This document shows, in pieces, positions 25,104 through 37,338 of a stretch of DNA of 64,000 bases. The stretch comes from Amaranthus tricolor (lineage: Eukaryota; Streptophyta; Magnoliopsida; Caryophyllales; Amaranthaceae): assembly GCF_026212465.1 (NCBI RefSeq), contig NC_080056.1:4819810-4883809 (forward strand), given 5' to 3'. Below the pieces are notes generated by a model. It was given only the letters and a program-made list of their open reading frames with translations, was not told the DNA's origin and did not search any database. Numbering within the stretch: position 1 is the stretch's first letter; each line of letters begins with the position of its first letter. A program made the position numbers and the translations under genes.

Positions 25104-26458
25104 ATGAATCTCAATCACAACATTTAATGTACATTCAATCAAAAACCAAAATGATCTCAATAACAATTCTTCAAGTTCTTCTAATTCCTCTGGTGATGAT
25201 GATTTTTTTAACAATACATTACTTAATATAATGCTTATGAACCAGAGTATTGAGGAACAAGAAGATTTTATAATCCAATTCGATATCCAAAAGCATATTG
25301 AATCCACGTCTAGTGGGACACCTGCTCAAAAAAAGAAGAGGAAGTTCATTGATCGTAAACGTGGGGATGCCAAGGAAGGGCTTATGAATGACTACTTCGT
25401 TGAGCGTCCATTGTATCCAGACGCTATGTTCCAACGTAGCTTCCGCATGAATCGATCTTTGTTTCTTCGAATCGTTGAAGGTGTTACAACTACAGATCCA
25501 TACTTTCAACAACAACCAAATGCGCTTGGGGAACTACGCGCGTCTCCTATACAAAAATGCACTACCGCATTAAGGATGCTTGCATATGAAACATGCGCTA
25601 ATGCAGTTGATGAGTACATAAAGATAGGGAAAAGCACTGCAAGAAGTTGTCTTCTCCGTTTTATCCAAGCAATTAGACAAGCCTACACAGAAGTGTACTT
25701 GAGGAGGCCAAATGTCACTGACTTGCAATGACTACTTCATGACGGGCAACGAAGGGGATTTTCAGGCATTTTAGGCAGTATAGATTGCATGCACTGGGAA
25801 TGAAAGAATAGCCCAAGGGTTGGAAAGAGTTGTATCAGGGAAGAAGATTGCATAACATAACTGTCTTGAGAAAGTCTCTTGTTTTTGATGATATTTATCA
25901 AGCTAAAGCTCCTGAGGTAACTTATAATGTAAATGGGAGCACATACAATAAGGGTTACTACCTCACATATGGTATATATCCAAAATGGGTTGCTTTTATC
26001 CCTGCAATTTGACTCCCACTAAACCAAAAAGATGCGTCGTTTACAAGACGCTAAGAGTCAGTAAGGAAAGATGTTGAACGTGCATTTGGAGTTTTACAAC
26101 CACGATTTGCAATCATACAAAGACCATCTCTTGTTTTGGATTAGGATTTAACATGGGAGATAATGCTGGCATGTATCATTCTTCACAATATGATTGTTGA
26201 AGATGAACGTGATATATATAGAAATTATAAGGACACAACTGAATTCGAACAAGATAATATTCTATATGTTGCTGAACCATCTTCCCAATCATGCAATACA
26301 ACTTACCAAGTTTGAGCGGGCAGATATAATAATTTGACGTTGGAGTAATATATGCATAGAAGAGAACAAGTTTGGGATAGACAAATTCATAATGCATTGC
26401 AAAGAGACTTGGTAGAGCATATATGGAAACATTGTCAAGGATGGTATGATGATGCTTG
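25104..26458 (+). pseudogene. HARBI1/ALP1-like transposase relic of the Harbinger element
   Basis: The intact piece at 25231-25731 reads as the N-terminal half of plant PIF transposases (NDYFVERPLYPDAMFQRSFR, LRMLAYETCANAVDEYIKIG). After a stop, GILGSIDCMHWEW keeps the first catalytic Asp. The sequence then jumps from YQGRRLHN to ITVLRKSLVFDDI, skipping about 20 residues where the second Asp should lie. GYYLTYGIYPKW, RKDVERAFGVLQPRFAI and CIILHNMIVEDERD complete the family order, in broken frames. Confidence 0.87.
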
Positions 26459-27049
26459 AAAAAAAATTATGTGTAGTGCAAATGTACGAGATTAATTAGT
26501 TGTTCAGTTTAATTATTTGTTCAGTTTAATGATGTGTATTATTTTTCATTCAATGTACGAGTTTAATTAGTTGTTCAAATTTACAGTTTTCAATTAGTAT
26601 TTTGGGAAATGAATACTTTAAAATTTTTGATTAAAAACATAATTTTAACTAATGAAGTTAATTAATAACGAAAATAGTAATTTAAAAAAAATTCTCATTT
26701 ATTAACGAAATTAAATTATTTATTTATTAATTCAGTTAATTATTAATTAAAATTATTTAATCATAAATTATTTAATTTTAATTACGTGTAATTAATCATT
26801 AATTAAAATATTTTAAGTTCATTTTTAAATAAAAAATAAATAATGATATATGAGTAGGAGTGAGAAATTAAAGGTAGGCCATGTGAAATACCTTTGGGGA
26901 GGTAAATGAGGAGTTAACTATTGCAGAAAAGTTATTAAAATTTATGGAGGTAGATTAGAAAAGTTAGTGAAAAATAATGTGGCAAAATATGGAGAGGAGA
27001 GAGATTTTATGGAGGTATATGGGGAGCCCTCCCATTGCTGATGCTCTAA

Positions 27050-28365
27050 GTCTATAGTCTGATTACTTTGATAGTCAAATAGTGTGGATATTTGGAGATT
27101 TAATTGTACATATTCCTCCTGCATCGTTGAGAATATTTCTTTATTTGTAGTATTTTGGATGGTTTGTTGTATTCTTTTATTGATGTTAAAACTTAACTTT
27201 AGACTTTGTATTGTAATTGTTGATTATATTTTTTGTGTAAAATGTTTGTTTTGATTTTTAAGGTTATATATTAAATTTTTTATATTGGTCATGCACTCAT
27301 GCCCATTATTTATTTGTTGGCCTTGCTCGCTGAGAAAAAGGGTTGATAGAGGCAAAAAATTAGGTTCATAATGGCGGACAAACTTTTGAAAATTCAAGCC
27401 CACAAATAAATTTTTATGGGTTCAGATGTGATAGAGAGGGTTAAGAGAATGTCCACAATTGATTCCACATCGATAATTTAGTGAAATATTGGCTATATCT
27501 TGGTGATGATAAATTTGTTATTGGGCTTGTACACGACAAGACACGCATAAGAAGAGAGTTGGTTGTACACAAACCCGATGATGTTCAATCCTAAAACCAA
27601 TTGCTAATAGGAGTAGCCCATCAAGCTTATATATTTGTCAACCTCTCTAATTCTTTGATATGAGTTATTTTTCTAACTTTTCCTCTCACGTGTGAGCTCA
27701 TTTTTCAATTGGGCGGGAATGCCAGTCTTTCCAAACCCGCACATTGTTATATATTGGAGACCTAGATTTTTTGTTTTCATTTAATCGAAAACTGTTAGCT
27801 CTAATACCAATGACTATGGAAAAGAACCTCACAAGTTTGTACATGTATAGAAGTGTAGTTAACTCTTCTGTTACGTAATCTTCTCACACATAAGCCCACT
27901 GAGGCACTGATCGTAGGCTTGCCCACACAATCCCATCCCATGACAATTTGCATGTAATCATATTCTTTTTTAATGAATAATTGTAGGTTTGGTTCAATGC
28001 ACTTTGAAAGAATGAGAAAAGCATCATGCCATCTTTGCATGTTTATTTGGGCAAACAAGTTTAAAATCTCTAACACTTACACCTTCACATCACCTACCAG
28101 AATTTCTAGTAGTTAGCAATATTCTTGGAGGAAAGCACAATGTGCATGACAAACTATATGATGAAGAAACCATTGATATTAATAAATGTAATAATTCTCA
28201 TATGTAACTATCTATATATTCAATGCTCAAATACTTCTTGCAGAGCTTTCATGATTTTCATTTAAACATTGCTTATAATTAATTAATTACAATTAATTAA
28301 TTAATTAATATCTCAATAGGATTTGAAATATTATGTATTAAAAAAAAAGAAAAAGAAAGAAGCAG
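27050..28365. other. intergenic DNA with a possible TRIM/LTR-like remnant
   Basis: Upstream region of the aquaporin gene. At about 27440-27830 lies a stretch with a TTCCACATCGATAATTTAG block, a TCACGTGTGAGCTCA block and, near 27795-27810, GTTAGCTCTAATACCAATGA. Read on the minus strand this last motif resembles a tRNA-Met primer-binding site just after an LTR end. No paired LTR could be fixed, so this is only suggestive. Confidence 0.35.
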
Positions 28366-29440
28366 ATGTTAAGGGAAGCCATATCTTCAAGTGATCAGTC
28401 AAGAACAAGGGAATCAACTAGTGGACAACAAATTAATGATCGACATATGGGAGCTGAAAACCATCAATACTGGAATTGTTCTAGCTTGTGCTTCCTATCT
28501 AATCAAATGAGTTTTAATATAGCTCGCATTGTACAAATGATTCTTTCTTCAATTGTTTTTTTGACTTTTTGACTTTTTTTCTTTAACAAATAATTAACAG
28601 TTGACTTAAATACATGGTTTCAACAGATGAGTAATCAACTAATATTTTTGACTCGTCAAAAACCTGCCAACAAATCCACCTGTCAATCTTTTGCCAATTT
28701 AAGGTGTTTGACAAATGATTATTGGTTGTTGACTGTTGACTTTTTAGTTGACTTGTTTAACCAACTAGTATGAGTATTGACTGTTTTTATTGACTCGTAG
28801 TGGATAAGCTAGTTGTTTATCATGTTGATATTTAACAAAAATTAGACATTTATTATTAGCTATTCACTATTTGTTCAAGATAAAATAGGTCAAAAAAACT
28901 AAATGTCAATAAAAAATAATCAGAAGACCGATTAATAAATTAAAAGCGAAAAACCAAAAACCATTATAAAACACGTTAAGTAATATATGTTCTTTATTTA
29001 TTAATAATACCATACTATTAAAATAATGCAGATACTGGCAGAATGCCTAGGTACATTCATATTGATGTTCAGCTTATGTGGGATGATGGGAAGTATGCAA
29101 ATGTTAGGAAATGAGGTGGGTTTAACGGAGTATGCCATAACAGCTGGTTCAGCCATTGTTATTATTATTTTTACTTTGGGAAATATCTCTGGTGCTCATG
29201 TCAATCCTGCAGTTACCATTGCCTTTGCTGTCTTTGGGCATTTTCCTTGGAGAAAGGTATGTTATTTTTATACTTTTCACTTTATTATATATCAATAAAT
29301 TAGTTGAACGGAAGGATGGATGAGATTAGAATTCATGACTCTTTTGTATTGTAATGATAGCTCTGATACCATGTCAATTAACCAACTCAATCAAAAAGCT
29401 AAATTAATGATTAAAGTGTCAATATTGTATACCCTATCAT

Positions 29441-29479
<39 letters not shown>

Positions 29480-31471
29480 CATGTCATATTCATAATGCTA
29501 ATTTTTGCAATTTAATTTCAAATTAAGGTACCACTTTATGTGATAGCACAATTGTTGGGCTCCATATTTGCAACTTATGTAGGGGAGTTAGTCTTTGGAG
29601 TTAAACCAGAGCAGGTTATGACTGTGCCACTCAATGATCGTGCTTTTGCTGCCTTTACAGTTGAACTAATCGCCACCTTTTTCGTCACATTCCTTGCTGC
29701 ATCACTAGCCAGAGAAGCAAGATCTGTAAGCGGATTCTTCATTGCTTGCTCAAACTTTATTTTTTTAGGCATGATCGGTAATAAATGGTGATAATATATT
29801 ATGTTTAAAGTTTGTTTGTTAAATAATTGCTGACTATTTTGACCAACTGAAATTATTAGTTGTTAAGGTAGCTCTTTAGTGAGTGTCAATTTAAGTCAGA
29901 TCATATCAGTTTTAGGTCAATCGAATGGGAAAATGAAATTTGAAAGTGTTTTTTATTTTTATTTTTTTGTTATCATTAGCTTTTTTTAATAAAGTTATAT
30001 AACAATTTATTTGTTTTCGTAGAAAATATATTTTTATAATTAAAGAACTAATATGCCAAATTTAAGGTTACACCAAAGAAATATTGACTAAAAAAAAAAA
30101 GTAAACGAGTCTCTATTAAAATGATGACATGAAATTTAAGGTTATAACAATTTATTTGTTTTAGTAGAAAATATATTAACATCAGATAAGATCTAGTTTT
30201 TTCGGTATATTTGAGTCTGGTCATTTTTGGGTTACGAGTCAAATTTTCTTAATATGACCCACTTCTTTCCAATGAGTTTCAAATCATTTTCGGATCGAGT
30301 CAAAATTTTACAAGCCTGCCTAGCTAATACCCCTCTCGCAAGTAGTAATAATGGATGATGATAATCATCGAAGAAAAAACTTGTTAGAATAACAACAACG
30401 CCAAATCAATCTTACTAATAGATTGTAGTCAACTGTACAAATTAATATATCAATTCTAATGATCGTTTACGGAGAGTCAAATATTTGAATATAATAAACA
30501 TAATCATAAACCTCGTCAAGTAAGATTACAATAAACAGAAATAAGTCTAATATAAACTTGGTGACACTGTGCACCACTCTTTATTAGTCTAATCCTTCAT
30601 TAGCCTACACCCTTCACTCGACCGAGTGATTCATCCACACTTTCTAACTTGTACTTTCTAAGTTTAAGCTATAAAATATTTTAATTTTTATTAAATCCAC
30701 ACAAAACTAAGTCTATTTAAATGCCATTAAATCTAAATAAATTGCCAATTTAAATAGACTTTCTAACGTATATCCATAAACCGCATTTACCATTTTGTTT
30801 CATTTCAAACGTAATAATACTTTTTGACATAGTAAAGGTATACTTAAAAGATAAGGCACTGTGTTATTTTGTGCAGGTTGGTCATTTAGCTGGATTAGTG
30901 ATGGGTATAGCTATTTTACTAGCAGTCTTAATTACCGGGTATTTTATTATCCAACAAGATATCATAAATTGTTATTTGTCAATAATAAATTAAATTTTTA
31001 TTTGATCAGCTGAAAATAAATATATCTATATTGTTAATTTGCATATTGAGTAGATTTGCTAAAAATAAACTTACCTATTGTTTATAATCATCTTCAAATC
31101 TATAGTTGAGTTTATTTTCAGCAAATCCACCGAATAAGTGAATTTATATTAAAAATAAATAATAGTTGAATTTATTTTTAATAGATCGAGTAAAAATTGA
31201 CTTTTTTTTTACAATTTCTCATAGTATTTTTTATTCGTACTTCAATAAATATTATATATATATGAAATGTAGACCACTCTCTGGAGGATCATTGAACCCT
31301 GCTAGATCATTAGGGCCAGCAGTTCTTGCAGGAAAACTAGATCAACTATGGATTTATTTTGTTGGTCCAATTCTTGGTGCGATTCTTGGAGTTCTAATGG
31401 TTCATGCCTTGTGTCTTCATCAACCATCTCAAACCCATAGTTCATCTACATCAACGAGTGTTTTGCCTTAG
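28366..31471 (+). CDS. NIP-subfamily aquaporin, most like NIP7
   Basis: A nodulin-26-like channel for small neutral solutes, such as boric acid or glycerol in this group, in the plasma or internal membranes. Five exons join in phase: 28366-28530, 29032-29256, 29528-29725, 30877-30938 and 31273-31471, giving 282 aa, a normal NIP length. Both pore motifs are intact: NPA at residues about 113-115 ([11 protein letters not shown]) and 225-227 ([13 protein letters not shown]), with the selectivity-filter Arg after the second. The position where NIP1 proteins have Trp in helix 2 appears to be Ala ([10 protein letters not shown]). This, with the overall wording ([25 protein letters not shown]), points to NIP7 or another NIP-II type. 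The short N-terminal exon (55 aa, Ser- and Gln-rich) has no strong homology cue, so the chosen ATG is the least certain part. No inactivating change is seen. Confidence 0.9.
29443..29477. repeat. (TA)n microsatellite in aquaporin intron 2
   Basis: About 17 TA units in the intron between exons 2 and 3, downstream of a stretch containing GCTCTGATACCATGT, the complement of a Met-tRNA primer-binding motif. Confidence 0.9.
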
Positions 31472-31669
31472 TTTCGTTTAATTCTCTCGTCGTGTTTTTT
31501 TTTGGTGATAATTAGGTTTTGATCTACTTGCACTAATCGATTAGTAAGCAGGTCGATGTAAAGAAAACTAATGTACGAGAACATACATGATATTATGTAT
31601 CGTCGATAGTTTGACACATGTGTTGTTGACGTTCATCTTAGCATATAAGTGGTTAAGAATGATACTCCT

Positions 31670-31922
31670 TCCGTTTCTTTTCATATGTTCCATTTGCTTT
31701 TAGGTTATTGTTCATCGATCACTACTAATTTGTATTTTATTCTTAATCTATGCATTAAAATATAGTCAAATGAAATGTTATTTCATTCGTCTCAACATAA
31801 AGTTTGTTAATATCTAGTTTTTATAATTCTTAATTATACACAATTATCGCTATTAAGTATTTAAATACTGCATTGACAAACATACAAAAAAGAAATGAAA
31901 CAGTTGAAATGAAACAGATAAA
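31670..31922. repeat. Stowaway-like MITE, decayed
   Basis: ATACTCCTTCCGTTTCTTTT at 31671 on is a classic Tc1/mariner-Stowaway terminus. The opposite end, near 31890-31922 (AAGAAATGAAACAG..AAATGAAACAGATA), is a degraded complement. It lies about 200 bp after the aquaporin stop codon. Confidence 0.55.
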
Positions 31923-32140
31923 ATATTACATTTTTATGATTATTATGATCGAAATATACTATCGATGATTATATAACATTCTCGTGTATTGCTTTCATTC
32001 ATAACATGTTTAATTCTATGTAAATCCAAAATGCCACAATGTTATAGTAGAACAAGAAAAAAATTAATTAGATTAGAACTGAACAATATTAGACGAGAGA
32101 CGGTGGGAACTATAGAGGGATCAAACTTCTAAACCACACT

Positions 32141-33346
32141 ATGAAACTGTGGGAAAGAATGATTAAGAAAAGAATTAGACGAGAGACGGTAATTAGAGAG
32201 AAACAATTCGGCTTCATGTCGGGAAGATCAACCACCAAGGCAATTAATCTTTTGAGGAGACTGATGGAAAAGTATAAGGAGCAAAAGAAGGATTTGCATC
32301 AGGTGTTCATTGACCTTGAGAAAGCGTACGATAGCATACCACGAAGCATCGTTTGGGATAGCCTCAAGAATAGAGGTATTTCACGAAGGTACATTAAGGT
32401 AATACAGGACATGTATAACGGAGTGTCAACTAACATACATACACCGGTAGGTATGACAGAGTCTTTCCCAATTAAAGTGGGACTACATCAGGGATCAGCA
32501 CTAAGTCCCTTCATTTTTACTGTCATTATGGAAGAAATATCAAAATCCATCTGGGAAACCGTACCATGGTGCATGCTTTTCGCCGACGATATAGCTTTGG
32601 TCACAGAAACCAAGGAGGAGGCTAATAGTAAATTGGAAGAGTGGAGGAAAGCGTTGGAGGGTAAGGGGTTGCGCATAAGTCGTACGAAGACAGAATACTT
32701 GCGATGCAATTTCAGTGGGACAGAATCGATAGGGGAGCCAGAGGTGACCATAGGGGGAGACGTTGTTGCACGTACGTCCAAGTTCAAATATTTGGGATCG
32801 GTGATTCAGAGTAATGGGGAGATTGATGGAGACGTTACTAATCGTATACAAGCGGGTTGGCTTAAGTGGCGAGCAGCAACCAAGGTGCTGTGTGATAAAA
32901 AGTTATCGAGGAGATTAAAAGGTAAATTTTACCCCGTTGCAATTAGGCCGACGTTGTTATATGGGACAAAATGTTGGCCCGTAAAGAAGGTTTTCAAACA
33001 GAGGATAGAAGTAACAGAAATGCGTATGCTGAGGTGGATGTGTGGTAATACTATGATGGATAGGATAAGAAACCAGGAGTTTAGGGAGAAGTTAAGGGTT
33101 GTACCTCTCTCCGCAAAGATGCGGGAGAGTAGGTTGAGATAGTTTGGGCATGTGCTGAGGAAGACAAATGACGCCCCAATAAGAAGGATCGAATGCATCA
33201 TAGTGGAGGGCAAGAGAAGTCGAGGAAGACCTAGAAGAACGTGGGAGGAACAGATTAAAAGTGACATGCATGAACTTCACATTTTCAAGGATCTGACCAA
33301 TGATAGGAGCAATTGGCGGCGCCTTATCCACATCTTAGATTACTAA
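32141..33346 (+). pseudogene. LINE reverse transcriptase (C-terminal part)
   Basis: A long open frame to 33142 carries RT motifs: KQFGFMSGRSTTKAI, LHQVFIDLEKAYDS, VGLHQGSALSPFIF and the catalytic CMLFADDIAL box. Conserved RTE C-terminal residues follow (FKYLGSVIQSNGEI, EMRMLRWMCGNTMMDRIRN). A TAG where the family has Trp or Gln (RLR.FGHVLRK, near 33140) interrupts it, and the frame then continues to 33346 (GKRSRGRPRRTWEEQIKSDM). The N-terminal endonuclease is missing through 5' truncation, so it is non-functional. Confidence 0.92.
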
Positions 33347-33516
33347 ACTCGTCCCTTTTACCCATCATTTGTTATTGTTTATTGCCTTTAATTATCGTTC
33401 TTTTCCTCCTTCATTACTTTTATCTTTATTTTAGTTATTTGTACATATTCTATTTATTCTATTTGTAAGTTGTAGGTTTTTCTGCATTTGAAGACCTTTT
33501 TCGAGCCGAGGGACTC

Positions 33517-35746
33517 TGTAACACCCCGATATTTTCCCGATATTTTCTTCCCGATATATTTAATAATTCACTAGTAATATTATTTCTATATATATATTTT
33601 ATTTATTATTGGGCTTGGTCATGAGATTTGCAATCCTTTTTGGCAATTAGAATTATTTGGGCCCAAACTTTTCCTTAACCCATCTTTTATTTTCAAAAAA
33701 AAAAAATAAATAAATAAAAGAGAGACTTTTGGTGGAGCTTGTAACTCCCTTAGGTTAATGAAGGATCAAGGCATTAATCCCATATAATTAACCCTTCTTA
33801 ATTCCTTAATCATTTTCATTTTAACATCCTTTCAAAATTTCTCCTAATTCACATTCCTAACTCCATTACACTTCATTATTTGGTGTTTTCCTTTACAATT
33901 GTAAGTGTAATTCTTAATCTATGTTGAATCTTAAGTTTTAATTTAAAATTATATGATTATTATATGTTTTATCTTATAATTCATATTTAATTTATGAATT
34001 TAAAATTTCATGTATGATTTTGAGATGTATTTTTCTATCTAAATTGATGAAGAATGTTTCTTTTTAGGGATTTAGATATGTTTATATGTGTGTGAAGGAT
34101 TTGTTTGATGGATGATTGTAAAGTATATATATATATATAAAAAATGGATGCTCATAGAAAAATGTAAGTGGTGTTAGATATTTATTTTATTGATTAATAG
34201 GAGGAATTCATAATGTTGCTAGAGAAATATATATAAATATATATATGTGAAGTGTGTGTGTGTACATTGTGTAAAAAGAATTATTTTTTAGGAATAAAAA
34301 TTAATTTCATAGATGGTCATGAAAATTATGTAAATATTGTCGTTTAGATTTAATAGGAAATAAAGCATTGAAATTTATATTTTTGTGATAAAAAAAAATA
34401 AAATGACAAAATCCCGTAGGTTTGGAAAATGGTGAAAATAAAGTGTTTTTGGAACATTTTTGGCTTTGAAATTAGGTTAAAAATACTTATACTATGTTAT
34501 AAATTATGGAAATTGGTACCCGGGGGTTTTGATGCCTTCCAGACGCAACGGTGAAGTCGAATTTTCAGTTTGACAGCTTTAAGTTGAGTTTCTGGACAGA
34601 TTGTATAGGCTGTCCTGTTTTGTGTATTTGCCATGTTTTAGTATGTGATGGATGTTAAAGGTATGGATGTAATTGTATGTGTGTGTTATGGATGATTTGA
34701 GGAAAATGTGTATGTGTGCTTATTTCCCGAATACGATTGAACCTTGTAGGAAGTCGATTCGTGACCGGGAATTGATTAAGACGCTTGTGAGTTGGTTATC
34801 TTGCTTAAGGTATGTACACGCAGCGAAGTTCGCATTTAGACCGATATATCATATAATAATGGTATACAAAAGTGAAGTAGGGATATATAGTATGAATAAT
34901 GTTATCTTTTCGAATAAATAATTTTGATATATTGTTTTGATAAGCAGAGGTAGTATGACCTCACTAACCTTAAAGTGGACGTAGTATGACGTCAATTGGT
35001 GGAAATGAATTACTCGCGGTATATGGGGGCATTATGAGCCACCGCGGGGGTATGCATACTTAACCATAGGCACCGAAGTAAGGCGAGTGTCTATGGTAGA
35101 GACTTGCTTAGGGGTTAGCTCCCCCTAATGTATTGTCTCACTTATGGAGATTGGAGTGTACCGGCAGTATGGTTGGATTGTACAGCAGTATGGCTGACTA
35201 ATCTTTACATGAAAATAATTATTCTTTATTAGCGTGATTGAAGCGTACGGTTCTGTGAATTGTCAGCTATTAAATTAAAACTTTCTCTTGTGTTATTATT
35301 TATTTGGTATGCGACGATTGCTGACGTGTACTTTTGGTCTTAACGACCCTGCGATGATGTTGTTTCCTATCTGGGCAATGACTAGCAGTAAGTTAAGTTG
35401 CAGGTCTGGGGAGTGAGGATTGTCCCTTGGAGAAATAAACCTTTAGGATACAGAAGTCTTGATAACAACTTACAATAAAGTTTAAAGAATATTTGGTTTT
35501 ATGAGGCGATTTTGTTCTCAAGTTGTAATAAGTTGATTTAATTTTTCGTTCTTATCCGCTGCTAAGAATTTCTTATATCTAGTAGTTCATAATAACACTA
35601 ATAAAACTCGATCCGCAAGCTTCCCTTAATTTCAAATCCGTTTTTAACTGCCTTCTAACATCCTGGTTTGACTCGGACGATATACACTTGTTTTTAATAG
35701 GTCATCTTCTCTTTTCGTACGATCCGAGTTATTTCGAGATGTTACA
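33517..35746 (+). repeat. Gypsy 5' LTR (2230 bp)
   Basis: A direct copy lies at 41445-43673. The LTR includes a TA-rich tract near 34130 and a short open frame at 34673-34921, present in both copies, that resembles no known protein. Confidence 0.96.
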
Positions 35747-35747
35747 A

Positions 35748-35762
35748 TTGGTATCAGAGCGG
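35748..35762 (+). other. Gypsy primer-binding site (initiator Met-tRNA)
   Basis: TTGGTATCAGAGCGGG follows the 5' LTR after one base. It is the complement of the initiator Met-tRNA 3' end. Confidence 0.9.
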
Positions 35763-36022
35763 GAGTTTTATTTAGTGTTATTTATCTAAATTGTTAGACT
35801 AACGCAAAAAAAAATAATGACGAGAGTAAAGGGGTAGACATTAAGGGGATATGATGTGTTTTGCTTGGTGTCTTTAAGCATGATGTTATGGATAATTTTG
35901 TTATGTGCTTGTTAGATATTTTGTTGATGAATTATGATATTATTTGAGCTTGGAAATTGATTGTTCCTTTGCTCTTTCTTTCATTCGTGAGTCATTGATT
36001 ACGAACATTTTTTTTATCTGTC

Positions 36023-36823
36023 ATGGATAAAGGAAAAAGACCTGCTGAAGGGGAAAGTAGTACCCTAGAAGAACCATGGAGAGCCTTAGTAAATGTACCA
36101 GTCTGGGCAGAGATAGAAACATTAAAAAAATTTGGGACAAGAAAGAAGGAGAAAGTGAGCTAGATTATAAGCGCAGGATGGAGATGATCTATAAAAAGTC
36201 TCAACAAGTTTATGAGGGAATAATAGCTGAGGAAATTGCTGAGTTGAATGAGAGAATTGCTCAATTGGAGCGAGAGTTTGATAGATGGGATAGAGGAATG
36301 GATGTTGTAGACAATGAGAGATGTGAGAATGCTGAAGCTAGTAGGGCAGGGGTTGAGATTGTTGAGGAAGATGTTCCAGTGGTCGACCCTAACTCAGTTC
36401 TGTAGATAGATTTTGATGAAGAGGATCCTGAGGAGTATCTAGAAGAAGATCCCGAGGAAGTCCCCGAAGAAGGTCTGGAGGAAAATACTTAGGGAAATTT
36501 TGAGGAGGAGGCTGAAGAGTTTTATGAGAATAGTGCGGAAGGGGGATATAATGCTGATATGGAGGTAGAAGCAACTGATAGGGAAGATATTATGAGCGAG
36601 AGTGATAGTGATATTACAATGTGGGAAACAAATATTACCCGAACTAAAAATTGTTGACCTTTCAGATTTTGAGGAACAACTAGATATGAGTGACTCCCTA
36701 CCCATAGAGACACCCACTGATTCTGATAGCACATCCAGTGACGACTCCGGGGATGCTGATTTTGACCCTGACTTATATGAGGAAGATCGGGACCGTATGG
36801 ATGCATCGCCTTTTACTATATGA
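36023..36823 (+). pseudogene. acidic 5' open reading frame of the Gypsy element, broken
   Basis: The ATG at 36023 opens MDKGKRPAEGESSTLEEPWR. After frame changes it continues as a coiled-coil-like stretch (IIAEEIAELNERIAQLEREF) and long Glu/Asp-rich runs, ending near 36823 in DSDSTSSDDSGDADFDPDL. It precedes gag by about 500 bp. I do not recognise a family. It could be an additional ORF of this lineage or a captured fragment. At least two frameshifts and a stop at 36403 interrupt it. Confidence 0.5.
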
Positions 36824-37338
36824 TCTTGCTTTTGATTGTAGTATTTATGCTTATGATTTTATATGACTATTTTCACGCTAATAATGATGTATGGATATTC
36901 TATCGAGAAGTTTTTTCTGTTTTGTTTTGACAATATGGTTACGAAGAACGGTGATTATTTGGGATTTTGTACCCAAGTATTTTGGAATTTAATAATATGT
37001 TATGGCAGAGTATGCGGGTTGAATTATAATATCATCTTGATTTTATGTTTAATTATTTATAACCTTTTCTCATTAGCTGAATTTGTGAAGTTTGATATAT
37101 CATGAATTTTGAAATGTTTTGAATATTGAGCATTAGTATAATTAATTAAAATAATTATTTTTATTTGGTGGAAGCTTCGGAGCTGATTAACAGGCCAAAC
37201 TTTTTAATTCTACCAACTATTAGGATAGACTTCCTTATCTCTAAGAAGTTATATTAGCCTAAGTTTTGTTTAACCTCGATGATGGAAATAGAATATTTAT
37301 ATATATCTTGTTTATTAAAATGTAGTATACCTTCCGTC

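Larger units (their letters stand above)
16963..27046 (+). mobile_element. PIF/Harbinger DNA transposon (decayed, carrying a nested MULE)
   Basis: The left terminus GAGCATCAGCAATAGTAACTC (16963 on) and the reverse complement of the right terminus, GAGCATCAGCAATGGGAG (ending at 27046), form terminal inverted repeats. Both ends are flanked by TAA (16960-16962 and 27047-27049), the family's typical 3-bp TSD. The right part holds the two usual PIF/Harbinger genes, a Myb/SANT-like ORF1 and a HARBI1/ALP1-like transposase, both broken. Subtracting the nested MULE, the element is about 3.9 kb. Confidence 0.88.

Noticed and set aside
27801..28076. 91-aa minus-strand open frame upstream of the aquaporin
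   Set aside because: No recognisable domain. It overlaps a probable non-coding retroelement remnant.
34673..34921. 82-aa open frame in the Gypsy LTR, repeated at 42600-42848
   Set aside because: It is conserved only because the two LTRs are near-identical. No homology or coding signature is seen.
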